A stretch of DNA of 64,000 nt from positions 62,001 through 126,000 of the forward strand of contig CAMLLU010000001.1 in the NCBI GenBank assembly GCA_946480925.1, read 5' to 3'. This stretch comes from an uncultured Rivibacter sp. GTDB taxonomy: Bacteria; Pseudomonadota; Gammaproteobacteria; Burkholderiales; Burkholderiaceae. How positions within the stretch are numbered: the first letter of the stretch is position 1; each line of letters begins with the position of its first letter. The position numbers and the translations under genes were made by a program. The notes below the pieces were generated by a model. It was given only the letters and a program-made list of their open reading frames with translations. It was not told the DNA's origin and did not search any database. Positions 1 to 9,066 of the stretch are shown piece by piece.

Positions 1-872
1 GCATCGTCAGCGAAGAGGCTGCCAAGGCCGGCTACCCGCTGCGCTGCATGCACATCCCCAAGACCATCGACAACGACCTCGTCGGCAACGACCACACGCC
101 GGGCTTTCCTTCTGCGGCGCGCTTCGTGGTGCAGGCCTTCGCGGGCGCCAACCTCGACAACGCGGCACTGCCGGGCGTCTACGTGGGCGTGGTGATGGGC
201 CGGCATGCCGGCTTCCTCACCGCGGCGTCGTCGGTGGCGCGCAAGTTTCCTGACGACGGGCCGCACCTCGTCTACCTGCCCGAGCGCACCTTCGTGCTCG
301 AAGACTTTCTGGCCGACGTGAAGGCGGTGTACGAACGCCTCGGCCGCTGCGTGATCGCGGTCTCCGAAGGCATACACGATGCCTCGGGTGAGGCCATCGC
401 CACCAAGCTCGCGGGCACCGTGGAGCGCGATGCGCACGGCAACGTGCAGCTTTCGGGCACCGGCGCGCTGGCCGACCTGCTGTGCGACGAAATCAAGAAC
501 AAGCTCAAGATCAAGCGCGTGCGGGGCGACACCTTCGGCTACCTGCAGCGCTCGTTCCTCGGCTGCGTGTCCGACGTGGACCAGCGCGAAGCGCGCGAGG
601 TGGGCGAGAAGGCCGTGCAGTACGCGATGTGGGGCGGGCAGGACGGCTCGGTGGCCATCAAGCGCAACGGTTTCTATTCGGTGGCCTACGAGCTGCAGCC
701 GCTGGCCGCAGTGGCCGGCAAGACCCGCACGATGGAAGACGACTTCATCACGCCCGAGGGCAACGACGTGACCGACCTGTTCCGGCTCTACCTGCGGCCG
801 CTGCTGGGCTCGGGCATGCCGGACGCCTTCCGGTTGAGCGGGCATGCGGTGGCCAAGGTGCTGAATCGTTGA
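1..872 (+). CDS. 6-phosphofructokinase, probably pyrophosphate-dependent (5' end outside window)
   Basis: The reading frame is already open at base 3 and runs 289 codons to the stop, so the N-terminal third with the GGDG nucleotide loop lies upstream of the window. The visible part has the fructose-6-phosphate segment PKTIDNDL and the block MGRHAGFL, both hallmarks of phosphofructokinases. Lysine in PKTIDND, where ATP-dependent enzymes have glycine (PGTIDND), is the accepted marker of PPi-dependent members. The enzyme would interconvert fructose 6-phosphate and fructose 1,6-bisphosphate reversibly in the cytoplasm. An fbp gene lies about 4.4 kb downstream on the other strand, so both directions of this step are encoded nearby. 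The ATG at 48 is internal to the conserved fold and is not the start. Phosphofructokinase is secure; cofactor choice is inferred. Confidence 0.9.
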   Translation, partial: IVSEEAAKAGYPLRCMHIPKTIDNDLVGNDHTPGFPSAARFVVQAFAGANLDNAALPGVYVGVVMGRHAGFLTAASSVARKFPDDGPHLVYLPERTFVLEDFLADVKAVYERLGRCVIAVSEGIHDASGEAIATKLAGTVERDAHGNVQLSGTGALADLLCDEIKNKLKIKRVRGDTFGYLQRSFLGCVSDVDQREAREVGEKAVQYAMWGGQDGSVAIKRNGFYSVAYELQPLAAVAGKTRTMEDDFITPEGNDVTDLFRLYLRPLLGSGMPDAFRLSGHAVAKVLNR

Positions 873-1001
873 CGACAACGGCAATGACACGGCCGATAGA
901 TGGCCGATAACCACGCGATAAGGGAATACAGAAAGCCGACTGACAGGCGCTGGCCCTAAGCTTGCTGGTCTTTTCTGCGACCACAACCAAGCGACGCCGT
1001 C

Positions 1002-2036
1002 ATGTCCAACAAAACCATTCCCGCCACGCTGATCCCTGGAGACGGGATCGGCCCCGAAATCGTCGATGCCACGCTCGCCGCGCTCGATGCGCTGGACGCC
1101 CCCTTCGAATGGGACCGCCAGGTCGCCGGGCTCGGGGGCATCCAGGCCGCGGGCGACCCGCTGCCGGCCGACACGCTGGCCAGCATCCGCCGCACCCGCC
1201 TGGCCCTGAAGGGCCCGCTGGAAACGCCCTCGGGCGGCGGCTACCGCTCATCGAACGTGCGGCTACGCGAAGAATTCAAGCTCTACGCCAACCTGCGCCC
1301 GGCGCACACCATCATCCCCGGTGGTCGCTTCGACAACATCGACCTCGTGGTCGTGCGCGAGAACCTCGAAGGCCTGTACATCGGCCACGAGCACTACATC
1401 CCCATCGATGACGATCCGCACGCCGTGGCCGTGGCCAGTGGCGTGAACACCCGCAAGGGCAGCCTGCGCCTGCTCGAGTTCGCCTTCGAACAAGCCCTCG
1501 CCACCGGCCGCAAGAAGGTGACGATCGTGCACAAGGCCAACATCATGAAGGCGCTCACCGGCATCTTCCTGGAGTCAGCCCAGCAGCTCTACGAGAAGAA
1601 ATACAAGGGCCGCATCGAGATGGACTCCGTAATCATCGATGCCTGCGCGATGAAGCTGGTGCTCAACCCCTGGCAGTTCGACGTGCTGGTGACCACCAAC
1701 CTGTTCGGCGACATCCTGTCGGACCTCGTCGCCGGCCTGGTGGGCGGCCTGGGCATGGCACCGGGCGCCAACATCGGTGCCGATGCAGCCATCTTCGAAG
1801 CGGTGCACGGCTCCGCGCCCGACATCGCCGGCAAGGGCGTGGCCAACCCGACCGCGCTGCTGCTGGCCGCCGCGATGATGCTCGACCACGTGAAGCTGCA
1901 GGACAAGGCCACGCGCCTGCGTCAGGCCATCAGCGACACGCTCAACGTCGACAAGGTGCGCACTGGCGACCTGGGCGGCAGCGCCAAGACGGCCGAGTTC
2001 ACCAAGGCCCTGGTGGCACGCATCAAGAACGCCTGA
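1002..2036 (+). CDS. Isocitrate dehydrogenase, probably NAD-dependent
   Basis: This 344-residue protein belongs to the isocitrate/isopropylmalate dehydrogenase family. The N-terminus carries LIPGDGIGPE, followed by the substrate loop SSNVRLREEF near residues 87-96. The S-N-x-x-L-R pattern favours isocitrate over isopropylmalate. The metal-binding aspartates sit in GDILSDLVAGLVGG. The segment VHGSAPDIAGKGVANP is the adenine-binding region, and its form fits NAD rather than NADP. Length matches the short bacterial/mitochondrial NAD-type enzymes and not the ~415-residue Icd. It would oxidise isocitrate to 2-oxoglutarate in the TCA cycle. It stands alone, 129 bases after the phosphofructokinase gene, with no strong Shine-Dalgarno. 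A homoisocitrate or tartrate dehydrogenase is a less likely alternative. Confidence 0.88.
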   Translation: MSNKTIPATLIPGDGIGPEIVDATLAALDALDAPFEWDRQVAGLGGIQAAGDPLPADTLASIRRTRLALKGPLETPSGGGYRSSNVRLREEFKLYANLRPAHTIIPGGRFDNIDLVVVRENLEGLYIGHEHYIPIDDDPHAVAVASGVNTRKGSLRLLEFAFEQALATGRKKVTIVHKANIMKALTGIFLESAQQLYEKKYKGRIEMDSVIIDACAMKLVLNPWQFDVLVTTNLFGDILSDLVAGLVGGLGMAPGANIGADAAIFEAVHGSAPDIAGKGVANPTALLLAAAMMLDHVKLQDKATRLRQAISDTLNVDKVRTGDLGGSAKTAEFTKALVARIKNA

Positions 2037-2042
2037 GGCGCC

Positions 2043-2897
2043 CTAACGCGCCTGGATCGGGCCGCCGCGATGCGGCGTGCCCGGTGCGCTGCGGCCGGGC
2101 CAGTAGGCCCCGGCATAGCCGCGGTAGGGGTTGCCGTACACCGGGCGCCCCGCAGAACGGTGCTCGGCCATGAAGGCCTCCACCGTCTCGGGCGTGCCGC
2201 CCTTGAACATCTCCTTGAGCACCCCCTCGGGCAGCAGCGCGCGGTAGCGCACCGGCAGGCCCGCATAGGCCGCACCTTCGGCCAAGTCGAGCGGTGCCTC
2301 GGTCGGGTCGAGGAAGCGGCTTTCACCGAATTCGCTGTCGTGATGGGCCCGCACGCGTTTGGCCGCGTCGAGGATGCCCTCGACCACGTCGCTCAAGGTG
2401 CGCCCGCTCATCTTGGCCTGCCATGACGCACGCAGGAACAGCAGATCGTGCGGGTCCACGCCGGGGCAGCGGCCCTGGTAGGCGGCGGTGAGGCAGTGGT
2501 CGCTGGCGGCCAGCAGCCGCTGGGTCTCGGTGGGCTCGCGCTCCAGCAGCAGGAGCACCTGGCCGAGCGAGGAGCCCTGCAGGTAGTCCTCCGGCGCCGC
2601 TTCATAGCCCGGGTCGCCCGGGTTGTGATGGTCCACGCGGGCCATCGGGTCCCAGTCGCCGAGCTGGCATTCGACGAACACCGTCGGCGCCCTGGGCGGC
2701 AGCACCCGCGGCCGCGGGATCTTGTCCAGCCCCACCTGCACCACGCCGTCGGCGCTGTAGGCATTGACGGCCGTGCAGCGCCGGCCCCTGCGGGCCGCAT
2801 GCAACCACGGCTGGTGCTCGGCGTCGAGCACGCGCTCGATCTCGCGCATCTCGGGGTCCTGCGCGCCGAGGATGAAGGTCCAGTCCTTGTCGATCAT
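2043..2897 (-). CDS. Hypothetical protein with a DHH-like phosphoesterase motif
   Basis: I do not recognise the family with certainty. The protein is 284 residues from the ATG at 2897 (start MIDKDWTF); 20 further codons are open upstream but proline-rich and unlikely to be coding. A central stretch reads VDHHNPGDPGY followed about 13 residues later by GSSLGQVLLLL. This resembles the DHH motif and following serine-rich helix of DHH-superfamily phosphoesterases, but the usual first aspartate motif is not obvious. The C-terminal ~40 residues are rich in G, P, R and Y and look disordered. No signal peptide or membrane helix is visible. It ends 6 bases from the convergent isocitrate dehydrogenase stop. 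A nucleotide phosphoesterase is possible but unproven. Confidence 0.6.
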   Translation of the reverse strand: MIDKDWTFILGAQDPEMREIERVLDAEHQPWLHAARRGRRCTAVNAYSADGVVQVGLDKIPRPRVLPPRAPTVFVECQLGDWDPMARVDHHNPGDPGYEAAPEDYLQGSSLGQVLLLLEREPTETQRLLAASDHCLTAAYQGRCPGVDPHDLLFLRASWQAKMSGRTLSDVVEGILDAAKRVRAHHDSEFGESRFLDPTEAPLDLAEGAAYAGLPVRYRALLPEGVLKEMFKGGTPETVEAFMAEHRSAGRPVYGNPYRGYAGAYWPGRSAPGTPHRGGPIQAR

Positions 2898-3070
2898 GGC
2901 TTGGTGGCTTGTCCAGGTCGGAGCCGCGGGGCGGCACGGCGGTTCCACGGGATGCAAGGTGGAGGTTTTCGAAGCAACGGTAACAGTGTCCTTCCTGTCC
3001 TCTCCGCGGGGCTCACCCGCTTCCTATAGTCGCCTGGGGCATGGGGCAGCACAGCTCATGGGAGAGAACC

Positions 3071-4372
3071 ATGAAAACCGATTGCCGGCGTTCCTGTCGG
3101 TCAACGATGTCCGCCCTGGCGCTTTGCGGCGGGCTGCATGCCGCTGCGCAGGCACAACCGGCGGGCCTGCATTGGGAGGGCGTGCGCATCGAGGCGGCCG
3201 GTGCCCCCCGCGTGTATGGCGCCGCGCTCAACAACCTGGGCCAGGTGGTCGGTGATGTCTATTACGGCGCGGGCAATGCGCAGCCCTTCATCTGGCAGAA
3301 CGGCCAGATGCAGATGCTGCAGCCTTTCGGCAGCGGCTATGCGAGCGCCTCCGGCATCAACGACCGGGGGCAGGTGGTGGGCTGGTATATCCCGGTGGGC
3401 GCCGAGGTCAACCCCGATGTCATCAACAACCAGGGGTTCCGCTACGACAGCGGCACCTACACGCAGGTGGGGCCGGTCGGGGCCCGCTATGTCACGCCGG
3501 CGCGCATCAACGAACGCGGCGACATCCTGGGCTACACCCCCAACCCCTCGCTCGACCCCAGCGCCGGCGGCGTCGGCCTGGGATTCGTGCAGCGCCCGAA
3601 CGGCCAGGTGTCCCTCATCCGCCACGGCGACGTGGACATGGTGCCCCTGGACATGAACCAGCACGGCGTCGCCGTGGGCTACCACGAGGGCCTCATCCGC
3701 GAAGGCTACGTGTTCGACGCCAACGGTACGTTCACCACCATCGGTGGGCCCTACAGTCGGGCCAATGCCATCAACGATGCCGGCCAGATCGTCGGGCAGA
3801 CCGAAGCGGACGATGGCACCGCCAGCCAGCGTGCCTGGGTGTACACCGAAGGCTCCGGCCTCACCAACCTCGGCACGCTCGGCGGCGGCAGTTCGTGGGC
3901 GCTGGACATCAACAACGCGGGCCAGATCGTCGGGGCGTCCACCGTGGGCCCGGGCGGCTCGCATGCCTTCCTGTGGGACAACGGCACCATGATCGACCTG
4001 GGCACGCTGGGCGGCGAAAGCAGCGAGGCCTTCGCCATCAACGCGCGCGGCCATGTGCTCGGACGCTCTCAGGTGGCCGGCGGCGACTGGCACCTGTTCT
4101 TCTATGCCGACGGCCGCATGAGCGACCTCACCGCATGGCTGGGCGAGAGCTTCAACGACCTCGGCGAGGTCTACACCCACATCGCGTTTCTCAATGACGT
4201 GGGCCAGGTGCTCACGCTGGGCACGCTGAGCAATCCCGACATGGCGACGGTGTCCGTGCTCATCACGCCGGTGCCTGAGCCCGAGGCCTACGCGCTGCTG
4301 CTAGCGGGCCTGCTTGCCTTTGTGGTCCTGCGGCGGCGCGGGCCGGTCGTCGCCACCCCGGCCGGCGCCTGA
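3071..4372 (+). CDS. PEP-CTERM sorted HAF-repeat exported protein
   Basis: The 433-residue protein starts at the ATG after GGGAGAGAACC (a good ribosome site); the open frame upstream lacks one. It has an N-terminal signal peptide (cleavage likely after HAAAQAQ). The body consists of about eight repeats of the type INxxGQIVG, some with HAFLWDNGTMIDLGTLGG, the HAF repeat of extracellular proteins. The C-terminus is a classical PEP-CTERM signal: VPEPEAYALLLAGLLAF, then an RRR cluster. Such proteins are processed by an exosortase (EpsH family) and released or displayed with exopolysaccharide; no exosortase lies in this window. The repeats suggest a beta-propeller-like fold of unknown role. The last 72 bases overlap the opposite-strand ProQ-like gene. 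Confidence 0.9.
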   Translation: MKTDCRRSCRSTMSALALCGGLHAAAQAQPAGLHWEGVRIEAAGAPRVYGAALNNLGQVVGDVYYGAGNAQPFIWQNGQMQMLQPFGSGYASASGINDRGQVVGWYIPVGAEVNPDVINNQGFRYDSGTYTQVGPVGARYVTPARINERGDILGYTPNPSLDPSAGGVGLGFVQRPNGQVSLIRHGDVDMVPLDMNQHGVAVGYHEGLIREGYVFDANGTFTTIGGPYSRANAINDAGQIVGQTEADDGTASQRAWVYTEGSGLTNLGTLGGGSSWALDINNAGQIVGASTVGPGGSHAFLWDNGTMIDLGTLGGESSEAFAINARGHVLGRSQVAGGDWHLFFYADGRMSDLTAWLGESFNDLGEVYTHIAFLNDVGQVLTLGTLSNPDMATVSVLITPVPEPEAYALLLAGLLAFVVLRRRGPVVATPAGA

Positions 4373-5032
4373 CGACGACTTGCCCTGGGCCGGCCGCCGG
4401 TCGGCGCGCCGCTCCTGTGGCGGGCGCTCCTGGTGACCGCGCGGGCCGCGCCGCTCATCGAACGGGCGGCGCTGCTCCATCGGCGGGCGTTCCTGCGCCT
4501 CGCGGCGTGCCAGCTCGAGCAGGCCTTCGAGCTCTTCGGGCGCAACACCCTTGAGCGCGCAGAAGTTGGTCGGCGTGAGCGTGGTGCGCTCGAAGTCTCG
4601 CAGCAGCTGGGCGCGATTGCGGCGTTGTTCTTCCTCGAGCTGCTCGCGCGCCTGGCGGTTGGCACGGCGCCGCGCCAGCTCGTCGGCCGCGGCCTTGCGG
4701 TGTTCCTCGCTGATCTCGCCGGCCGGGTTGCCGTCAAGGTCGAAGCGGTGCGGTGCCTTGGTCAGCGCGACCAGGTAGCTGGTGCCGCCCGTGTAGCGCC
4801 GCAGGAAGGCCGAGAGCGCCTGCTTGGTGAAGACACCCGGTGTGCGTTCCTGGATGTCGGCTTGGATGCGCAGCTTCAGCGGCTTGGCCGGGCCGCCGAA
4901 GAGGGCCGGGAAGGTCTGCTTGAGCTGTGCGGCGCAGTCAGCGGCCGCGGCTTGGCGATCGGGCGCAGCGGCTTGCTGCTCCTGTTCCTGTTGTTGCGGC
5001 GGGGGCTGCTGCTCGTCGGTGGGCGTGGACAT
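4301..5032 (-). CDS. ProQ/FinO-family RNA chaperone
   Basis: The protein is 243 residues from the ATG at 5032 (MSTPTDEQQ); a TTG at 5053 would add seven residues. After a Q/A-rich N-terminal linker comes a FinO domain (about residues 33-120) with FPALFGGPAKPLKLRI, then GVFTKQALSAFLRRYTGG and YLVALTKAPHRFDLDGNP, all family hallmarks. The C-terminal ~110 residues are strongly charged (R, E, Q, D, G) and probably disordered, as in other ProQ-like proteins. It should bind structured sRNAs and mRNA 3' ends. The final 23 codons overlap antisense with the end of the PEP-CTERM gene, so the two transcripts are complementary there. Confidence 0.88.
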   Translation of the reverse strand: MSTPTDEQQPPPQQQEQEQQAAAPDRQAAAADCAAQLKQTFPALFGGPAKPLKLRIQADIQERTPGVFTKQALSAFLRRYTGGTSYLVALTKAPHRFDLDGNPAGEISEEHRKAAADELARRRANRQAREQLEEEQRRNRAQLLRDFERTTLTPTNFCALKGVAPEELEGLLELARREAQERPPMEQRRPFDERRGPRGHQERPPQERRADRRPAQGKSSSGAGRGGDDRPAPPQDHKGKQAR

Positions 5033-5131
5033 GGGCTGCGGCGTATCGGGCAAAGAGGCCTAGATTGTCTGTGGGTAGGAGCCTTTGCTCCAGCATGCCG
5101 GGGCAACGCGGCCGACCCGCTCTGAACGCAA

Positions 5132-5159
5132 AAAGGGCCTGACGTGTGTCAGGCCCTTT
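5132..5159 (-). terminator. Intrinsic terminator downstream of tRNA-Thr
   Basis: A perfect 12-bp inverted repeat with a 4-base loop (stem arms 5132-5143 and 5148-5159) is followed on the minus strand by five T residues. It lies 16 bases past the tRNA-Thr 3' end, so it most likely ends the tRNA transcript. Confidence 0.85.
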
Positions 5160-5175
5160 GATGCAGTCTTGCGTT

Positions 5176-5251
5176 TGGTGCCGGTGACCGGATTCGAACT
5201 GGTGACCTTCGCATTACGAATGCGCTGCTCTACCAACTGAGCTACACCGGC
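5176..5251 (-). tRNA. tRNA-Thr (anticodon CGU)
   Basis: A 76-nt cloverleaf can be folded by hand on the minus strand. The acceptor arms are GCCGGTG and CACCGGC, with discriminator A and an encoded CCA. The D arm is GCTC...GAGC, the anticodon loop TTCGTAA (anticodon CGU, reading ACG threonine codons), and the T loop TTCGAAT. The G27-A43 apposition at the top of the anticodon stem also occurs in Escherichia coli tRNA-Thr(CGU). The T stem as I read it has an A52-C62 mismatch. An intrinsic terminator follows. Confidence 0.95.
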
Positions 5252-5301
5252 GGAAGCCCGCGATTATAGCGGAGGTTTTTGGCGATGCTCCGCTCGGAGT
5301 T

Positions 5302-6312
5302 TCAGACGGCTTCCTTGTGATACGCCGTCACGCGTTCGACTTCGTTCTTCGAGCCCAGCACCACGCTCACGCGCTCGTGCAGCTTGGTGGGCTGCATCTC
5401 CATGATGCGCTGTTGCCCGTTGGTGGCCGCACCGCCCGCCTGCTCGACGATGAAGGCCATCGGATTGGCCTCGTACATGAGGCGCAGCTTGCCGGGCTTG
5501 TCGGGTTCGCGCTTGTCCCAGGGGTAGAGGAACACGCCGCCTCGCGTGAGGATGCGGTGCACGTCGGCCACCATGGAAGCGACCCAGCGCATGTTGAAGT
5601 CCTTGCCGCGCGGGCCGTCCTTGCCCTCGAGGCATTCGTCGATGTAGCGCGTCACAGGCGGGGCCCAGTGGCGCTTGTTGCTCATGTTGATCGCGAATTC
5701 CCTGGTGTCGGTCGGGATCTGCAGGTTTTCACCGGTGAGTACCCAGGAGCCCTGCTCGCGGTCGAGCGTGAACAGGGCCACGCCGTCACCCACGGTGAGC
5801 ACCAGCGTGGTCTGCGGGCCGTAGATGCAGTAGCCGGCGGCGGCCTGGGCCTTGCCCGACTGCAGGAAGTCGTCTTCGCTCACGCCGTGGTGGTGTCCCA
5901 CCTTGCGCAGCACCGAGAAGATGGTGCCGATGCTCACGTTCACGTCGATGTTGCTGGAGCCGTCGAGCGGGTCGAACAGCAGCAGGTATTCGCCCTGCGG
6001 GTAGCGGTTCGGAATGACGTGGATGTTGTCCATCTCTTCCGAGGCCATGGCGGCCAGCGCGCCGCCCCATTCGTTGGCCTCGATCAGCACCTCGTTGGCG
6101 ATGATGTCGAGCTTCTTCTGCACCTCGCCCTGCACGTTCTCGGTGTTGGCGCTGCCGAGCACGTCGCCCAGGGCGCCCTTGTTGACGCTGATGGCGATGC
6201 GCTTGCACGCGCGGGCCACCACTTCGAGCAACAGGCGCAGCTGGCCGGGGATGCGGCCGTGCTCGCGCTGCTGCTCGACGAGGTACTGGGTCAGGCTGAC
6301 TCGTCGGGTCAT
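5302..6312 (-). CDS. fbp: Fructose-1,6-bisphosphatase class I
   Basis: The 336-residue protein carries the class I signature: [22 protein letters not shown] for the metal and substrate site (DPLDGSSN), [12 protein letters not shown], and near the C-terminus a segment that includes GGVFLYP and [20 protein letters not shown]. It hydrolyses fructose 1,6-bisphosphate to fructose 6-phosphate in gluconeogenesis in the cytoplasm. The start is supported by GAGGAAG six bases upstream of the ATG. It follows pepN on the same strand after an 18-base gap, so the two are probably co-transcribed. Length matches the bacterial family. Confidence 0.97.
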   Translation of the reverse strand: MTRRVSLTQYLVEQQREHGRIPGQLRLLLEVVARACKRIAISVNKGALGDVLGSANTENVQGEVQKKLDIIANEVLIEANEWGGALAAMASEEMDNIHVIPNRYPQGEYLLLFDPLDGSSNIDVNVSIGTIFSVLRKVGHHHGVSEDDFLQSGKAQAAAGYCIYGPQTTLVLTVGDGVALFTLDREQGSWVLTGENLQIPTDTREFAINMSNKRHWAPPVTRYIDECLEGKDGPRGKDFNMRWVASMVADVHRILTRGGVFLYPWDKREPDKPGKLRLMYEANPMAFIVEQAGGAATNGQQRIMEMQPTKLHERVSVVLGSKNEVERVTAYHKEAV

Positions 6313-6330
6313 GAAGGCTTCCTCAAAGTT

Positions 6331-9015
6331 TCAATCCTGCAATGCCCGCGTGACGATCTCGCGTACGTCGGGCGACAAGTCGGGCTTGGCCGCCACGCGG
6401 CTGATCGCTTCGTGCGCCGCGCTGCGGTAGGGCTCGGCCAGCTGCTTCCAGCGGTCGAGGGCACGTGCCAGGCGCGAGGCGAGCTGCGGGTTGATCGCGT
6501 CAATCTCGATCACGCGGTCGGCCCAGAACACGTAGCCCGCGGCATCGGTGCGGTGGAAGGCGGCTGGGTTGTTGATGCACAGCGGCATCAGCAGGCTGCG
6601 CGCGCGGTTGGGGTTGCGCAGCGAAAAGTCGGGGTGCGAAAGCAGCGCCTTGGCGCGCGCGAACACGCTGCCGTTGCGTTCAGGCGCACCGGCTTGCAGC
6701 GCGAACCATTTGTCGATGACGAGGGCTTCGTCCTTGAAGTGGGCATGGAAACGCTGCAGCGCCGGCGCCGCGAGTTCGGCGTGCGCATTTACCAGCGCGG
6801 CCAGTGCGCCGAAGCGGTCGGTCATGTTGCCGGCGTCCTTGAAGCGCTGCAGCGCCTTGCCGGGCCACACGGCATCGCCGCGATCGGTGGCGTCGAGCAC
6901 CAGGTTGGCCAACGCCAGGTTGGCCAGCGCACGGCGGCCGGCCGACACCGGATCGGGCGAATAGCCGCCGCTCACCTGGTGCGCTTCGTAGGCCCAGGCC
7001 CAGTCGTCGCGCAGGGCTTGCGCGAGTTGCAGTTTCATCGACTCACGCACGGCGTGGATGCGCTGCGGGTCCACCACGTCGAGCTGTTCGGCGAGATAAC
7101 CCTCGCCCGGCAGCGTGAGCACCAGCTCCTTGAATGCTGCATCGAGCTCCGGGTAGCGCAGCACGCCGCGCATCGCATCGACGAAGGCTGCGTCCAGGCT
7201 CACCTGCCCGTTGCCTTGCACGGCCTCCAGCAGGCGGTTGAGGGCCAGGCGCTGGCCGGCTTCCCAGCGGTTGAAGGGGTCGGGGTCGTGGGCCAGCAAC
7301 GTCAGCAGGTCGGCATCGGCCAGCGGGGCTTCCAGCACCACCGGGGCCGAGAAGCCGCGCAGCAATGAGGGCACGGGCTCCGTATCGACGTTCACGAAGG
7401 TGTAGAACTGGCGCGGCTCGGCGAGCACCAGCACGCGGTCGGTGCCCACCGGCTGGGCTTCGCCTTCCAGTTGCAAAGGCAGCGAGCGGCCGTCGCGCGA
7501 CACCAGGCCCATCGCCACCGGAACGACGTAAGGCTCCTTCACCGGCTGGCCGGGCGAGGGCGGGCAATGCTGTTCCAGCAGCAGCGTGTAGGTGCGGCTC
7601 GGCGCGTCGTAACGGCCCAGGGCCTTCATGCGCGGCGTGCCGGCCTGCGAATACCAGCGCTTGAATTGCGGCAGCTTGGCAGCCAGTTCGCTGCCGGGGT
7701 TGGCATCGGCGATGGCCTGCGCGAAGTCGTCGCAGGTCACGGCCTGGCCGTCGTGGCGCTGGAAGTACAGAGCCATGCCCTTGGCAAAGCCTTCGCGACC
7801 TACCAGCGTGTGCTGCATGCGCACCACCTCGGCGCCTTTTTCGTAGACGGTGGCGGTGTAGAAGTTATCGATGGCCTGGTAGCTGTCGGGCCGCACCGGG
7901 TGTGCCATGGGGCCGGCGTCTTCAGGGAACTGGAACTGCCGCAGCGCGCGCACGTCGTCGATGCGCTTGACCGCGCGAGCACTGGAGGCGCCGGCCAGGT
8001 CCTGGCTGAATTCCTGGTCGCGGAAGACGGTGAGGCCTTCTTTCAGCGAGAGCTGGAACCAGTCGCGGCAGGTCACGCGGTTGCCGGTCCAGTTGTGGAA
8101 GTACTCATGGCCGACCACACTCTCGATGCCGGCAAAGTCGACGTCGGTGGCGGTGGCCTGGTTGGCCAGAACGTACTTCGTGTTGAAGATGTTCAGGCCC
8201 TTGTTCTCCATCGCGCCCATGTTGAAGTCGCTCACGGCCACCACCATGAAGCGCTCCAGGTCGAGCGACAGGCCGAAGCGGGCTTCGTCCCAGGCCACCG
8301 AGGCGATGAGCGAATTCATCGCGTGCTCGGTCTTGTCGAGGTCGCCGGCGCGCACGTAGACCTGCAGCAGGTGGTCCTTGCCCGAGCGCGAGCGGATCTT
8401 CTGCTCGCGGGCCACCAGGTTGGCGGCCACCAGCGCGAACAGGTAGCTGGGCTTGGGGAAGGGGTCGTGCCACTTGGCCATGTGGCGGCCCCGATTGCCC
8501 GGTTCCTGCAGATCGGCCTGTTCGACCAGATTGCCGTTGCTCAGCAGCACCGGGTACTTGGCCTTGTCGGCCTTCAGCGTGACGGTGTAGACCGCCATCA
8601 CGTCGGGCCGGTCGAGGAAGTAGGTGATGCGGCGGAAGCCCTGTGCCTCGCACTGCGTGAAGAACCCGCCGCTCGAGGTATAGAGACCGGACAACTGCGT
8701 GTTCTTCTCAGGCGCGCAGGTGGTGCGGATCTCCAGCGTGAAGCTGCCTTCGGGCAGGTTGTCGAGCACGAGCTGCTCGTTCTCGACCCGGAACGACACC
8801 GACTCGCCGTTGACCAGCACCCGCGTGAGGTTCAGGTCCTCGCCATCGAGCCGCATCGGCTCGGCCGGTCGGTCGGCGTTGCGCTCGACGGTCATCTTGT
8901 TGATGACCAGCGTCTTGGCTGGGTCGAGCTCGAAGCAGAGGTCTACGGTGCGGATCCAGTAGGCGGGCGCGGTGTAGTCCTCGCGGCGTACGACGGTGTT
9001 GGTGCCTTCACGCAT
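6331..9015 (-). CDS. pepN: Aminopeptidase N (M1 family)
   Basis: This 894-residue zinc metallopeptidase has the substrate-anchoring GAMEN motif at residues 267-271 and the zinc-binding HEYFH at 303-307. The second glutamate ligand lies in the following segment LKEGLTVFRDQEF. Size and motif spacing fit the gammaproteobacterial-type PepN (~870 residues), including the long helical C-terminal domain. It removes N-terminal residues from cytoplasmic peptides. GGAGA eight bases before the ATG supports the start. It lies 51 bases downstream of prfB and 18 bases upstream of fbp on the same strand, suggesting a prfB-pepN-fbp transcription unit. Confidence 0.97.
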   Translation of the reverse strand: MREGTNTVVRREDYTAPAYWIRTVDLCFELDPAKTLVINKMTVERNADRPAEPMRLDGEDLNLTRVLVNGESVSFRVENEQLVLDNLPEGSFTLEIRTTCAPEKNTQLSGLYTSSGGFFTQCEAQGFRRITYFLDRPDVMAVYTVTLKADKAKYPVLLSNGNLVEQADLQEPGNRGRHMAKWHDPFPKPSYLFALVAANLVAREQKIRSRSGKDHLLQVYVRAGDLDKTEHAMNSLIASVAWDEARFGLSLDLERFMVVAVSDFNMGAMENKGLNIFNTKYVLANQATATDVDFAGIESVVGHEYFHNWTGNRVTCRDWFQLSLKEGLTVFRDQEFSQDLAGASSARAVKRIDDVRALRQFQFPEDAGPMAHPVRPDSYQAIDNFYTATVYEKGAEVVRMQHTLVGREGFAKGMALYFQRHDGQAVTCDDFAQAIADANPGSELAAKLPQFKRWYSQAGTPRMKALGRYDAPSRTYTLLLEQHCPPSPGQPVKEPYVVPVAMGLVSRDGRSLPLQLEGEAQPVGTDRVLVLAEPRQFYTFVNVDTEPVPSLLRGFSAPVVLEAPLADADLLTLLAHDPDPFNRWEAGQRLALNRLLEAVQGNGQVSLDAAFVDAMRGVLRYPELDAAFKELVLTLPGEGYLAEQLDVVDPQRIHAVRESMKLQLAQALRDDWAWAYEAHQVSGGYSPDPVSAGRRALANLALANLVLDATDRGDAVWPGKALQRFKDAGNMTDRFGALAALVNAHAELAAPALQRFHAHFKDEALVIDKWFALQAGAPERNGSVFARAKALLSHPDFSLRNPNRARSLLMPLCINNPAAFHRTDAAGYVFWADRVIEIDAINPQLASRLARALDRWKQLAEPYRSAAHEAISRVAAKPDLSPDVREIVTRALQD

Positions 9016-9066
9016 GGTGTGCGGTCTCCGTTCGGTCTTTTTCTGGTGGAAGAAGCAAGGGCGGCT

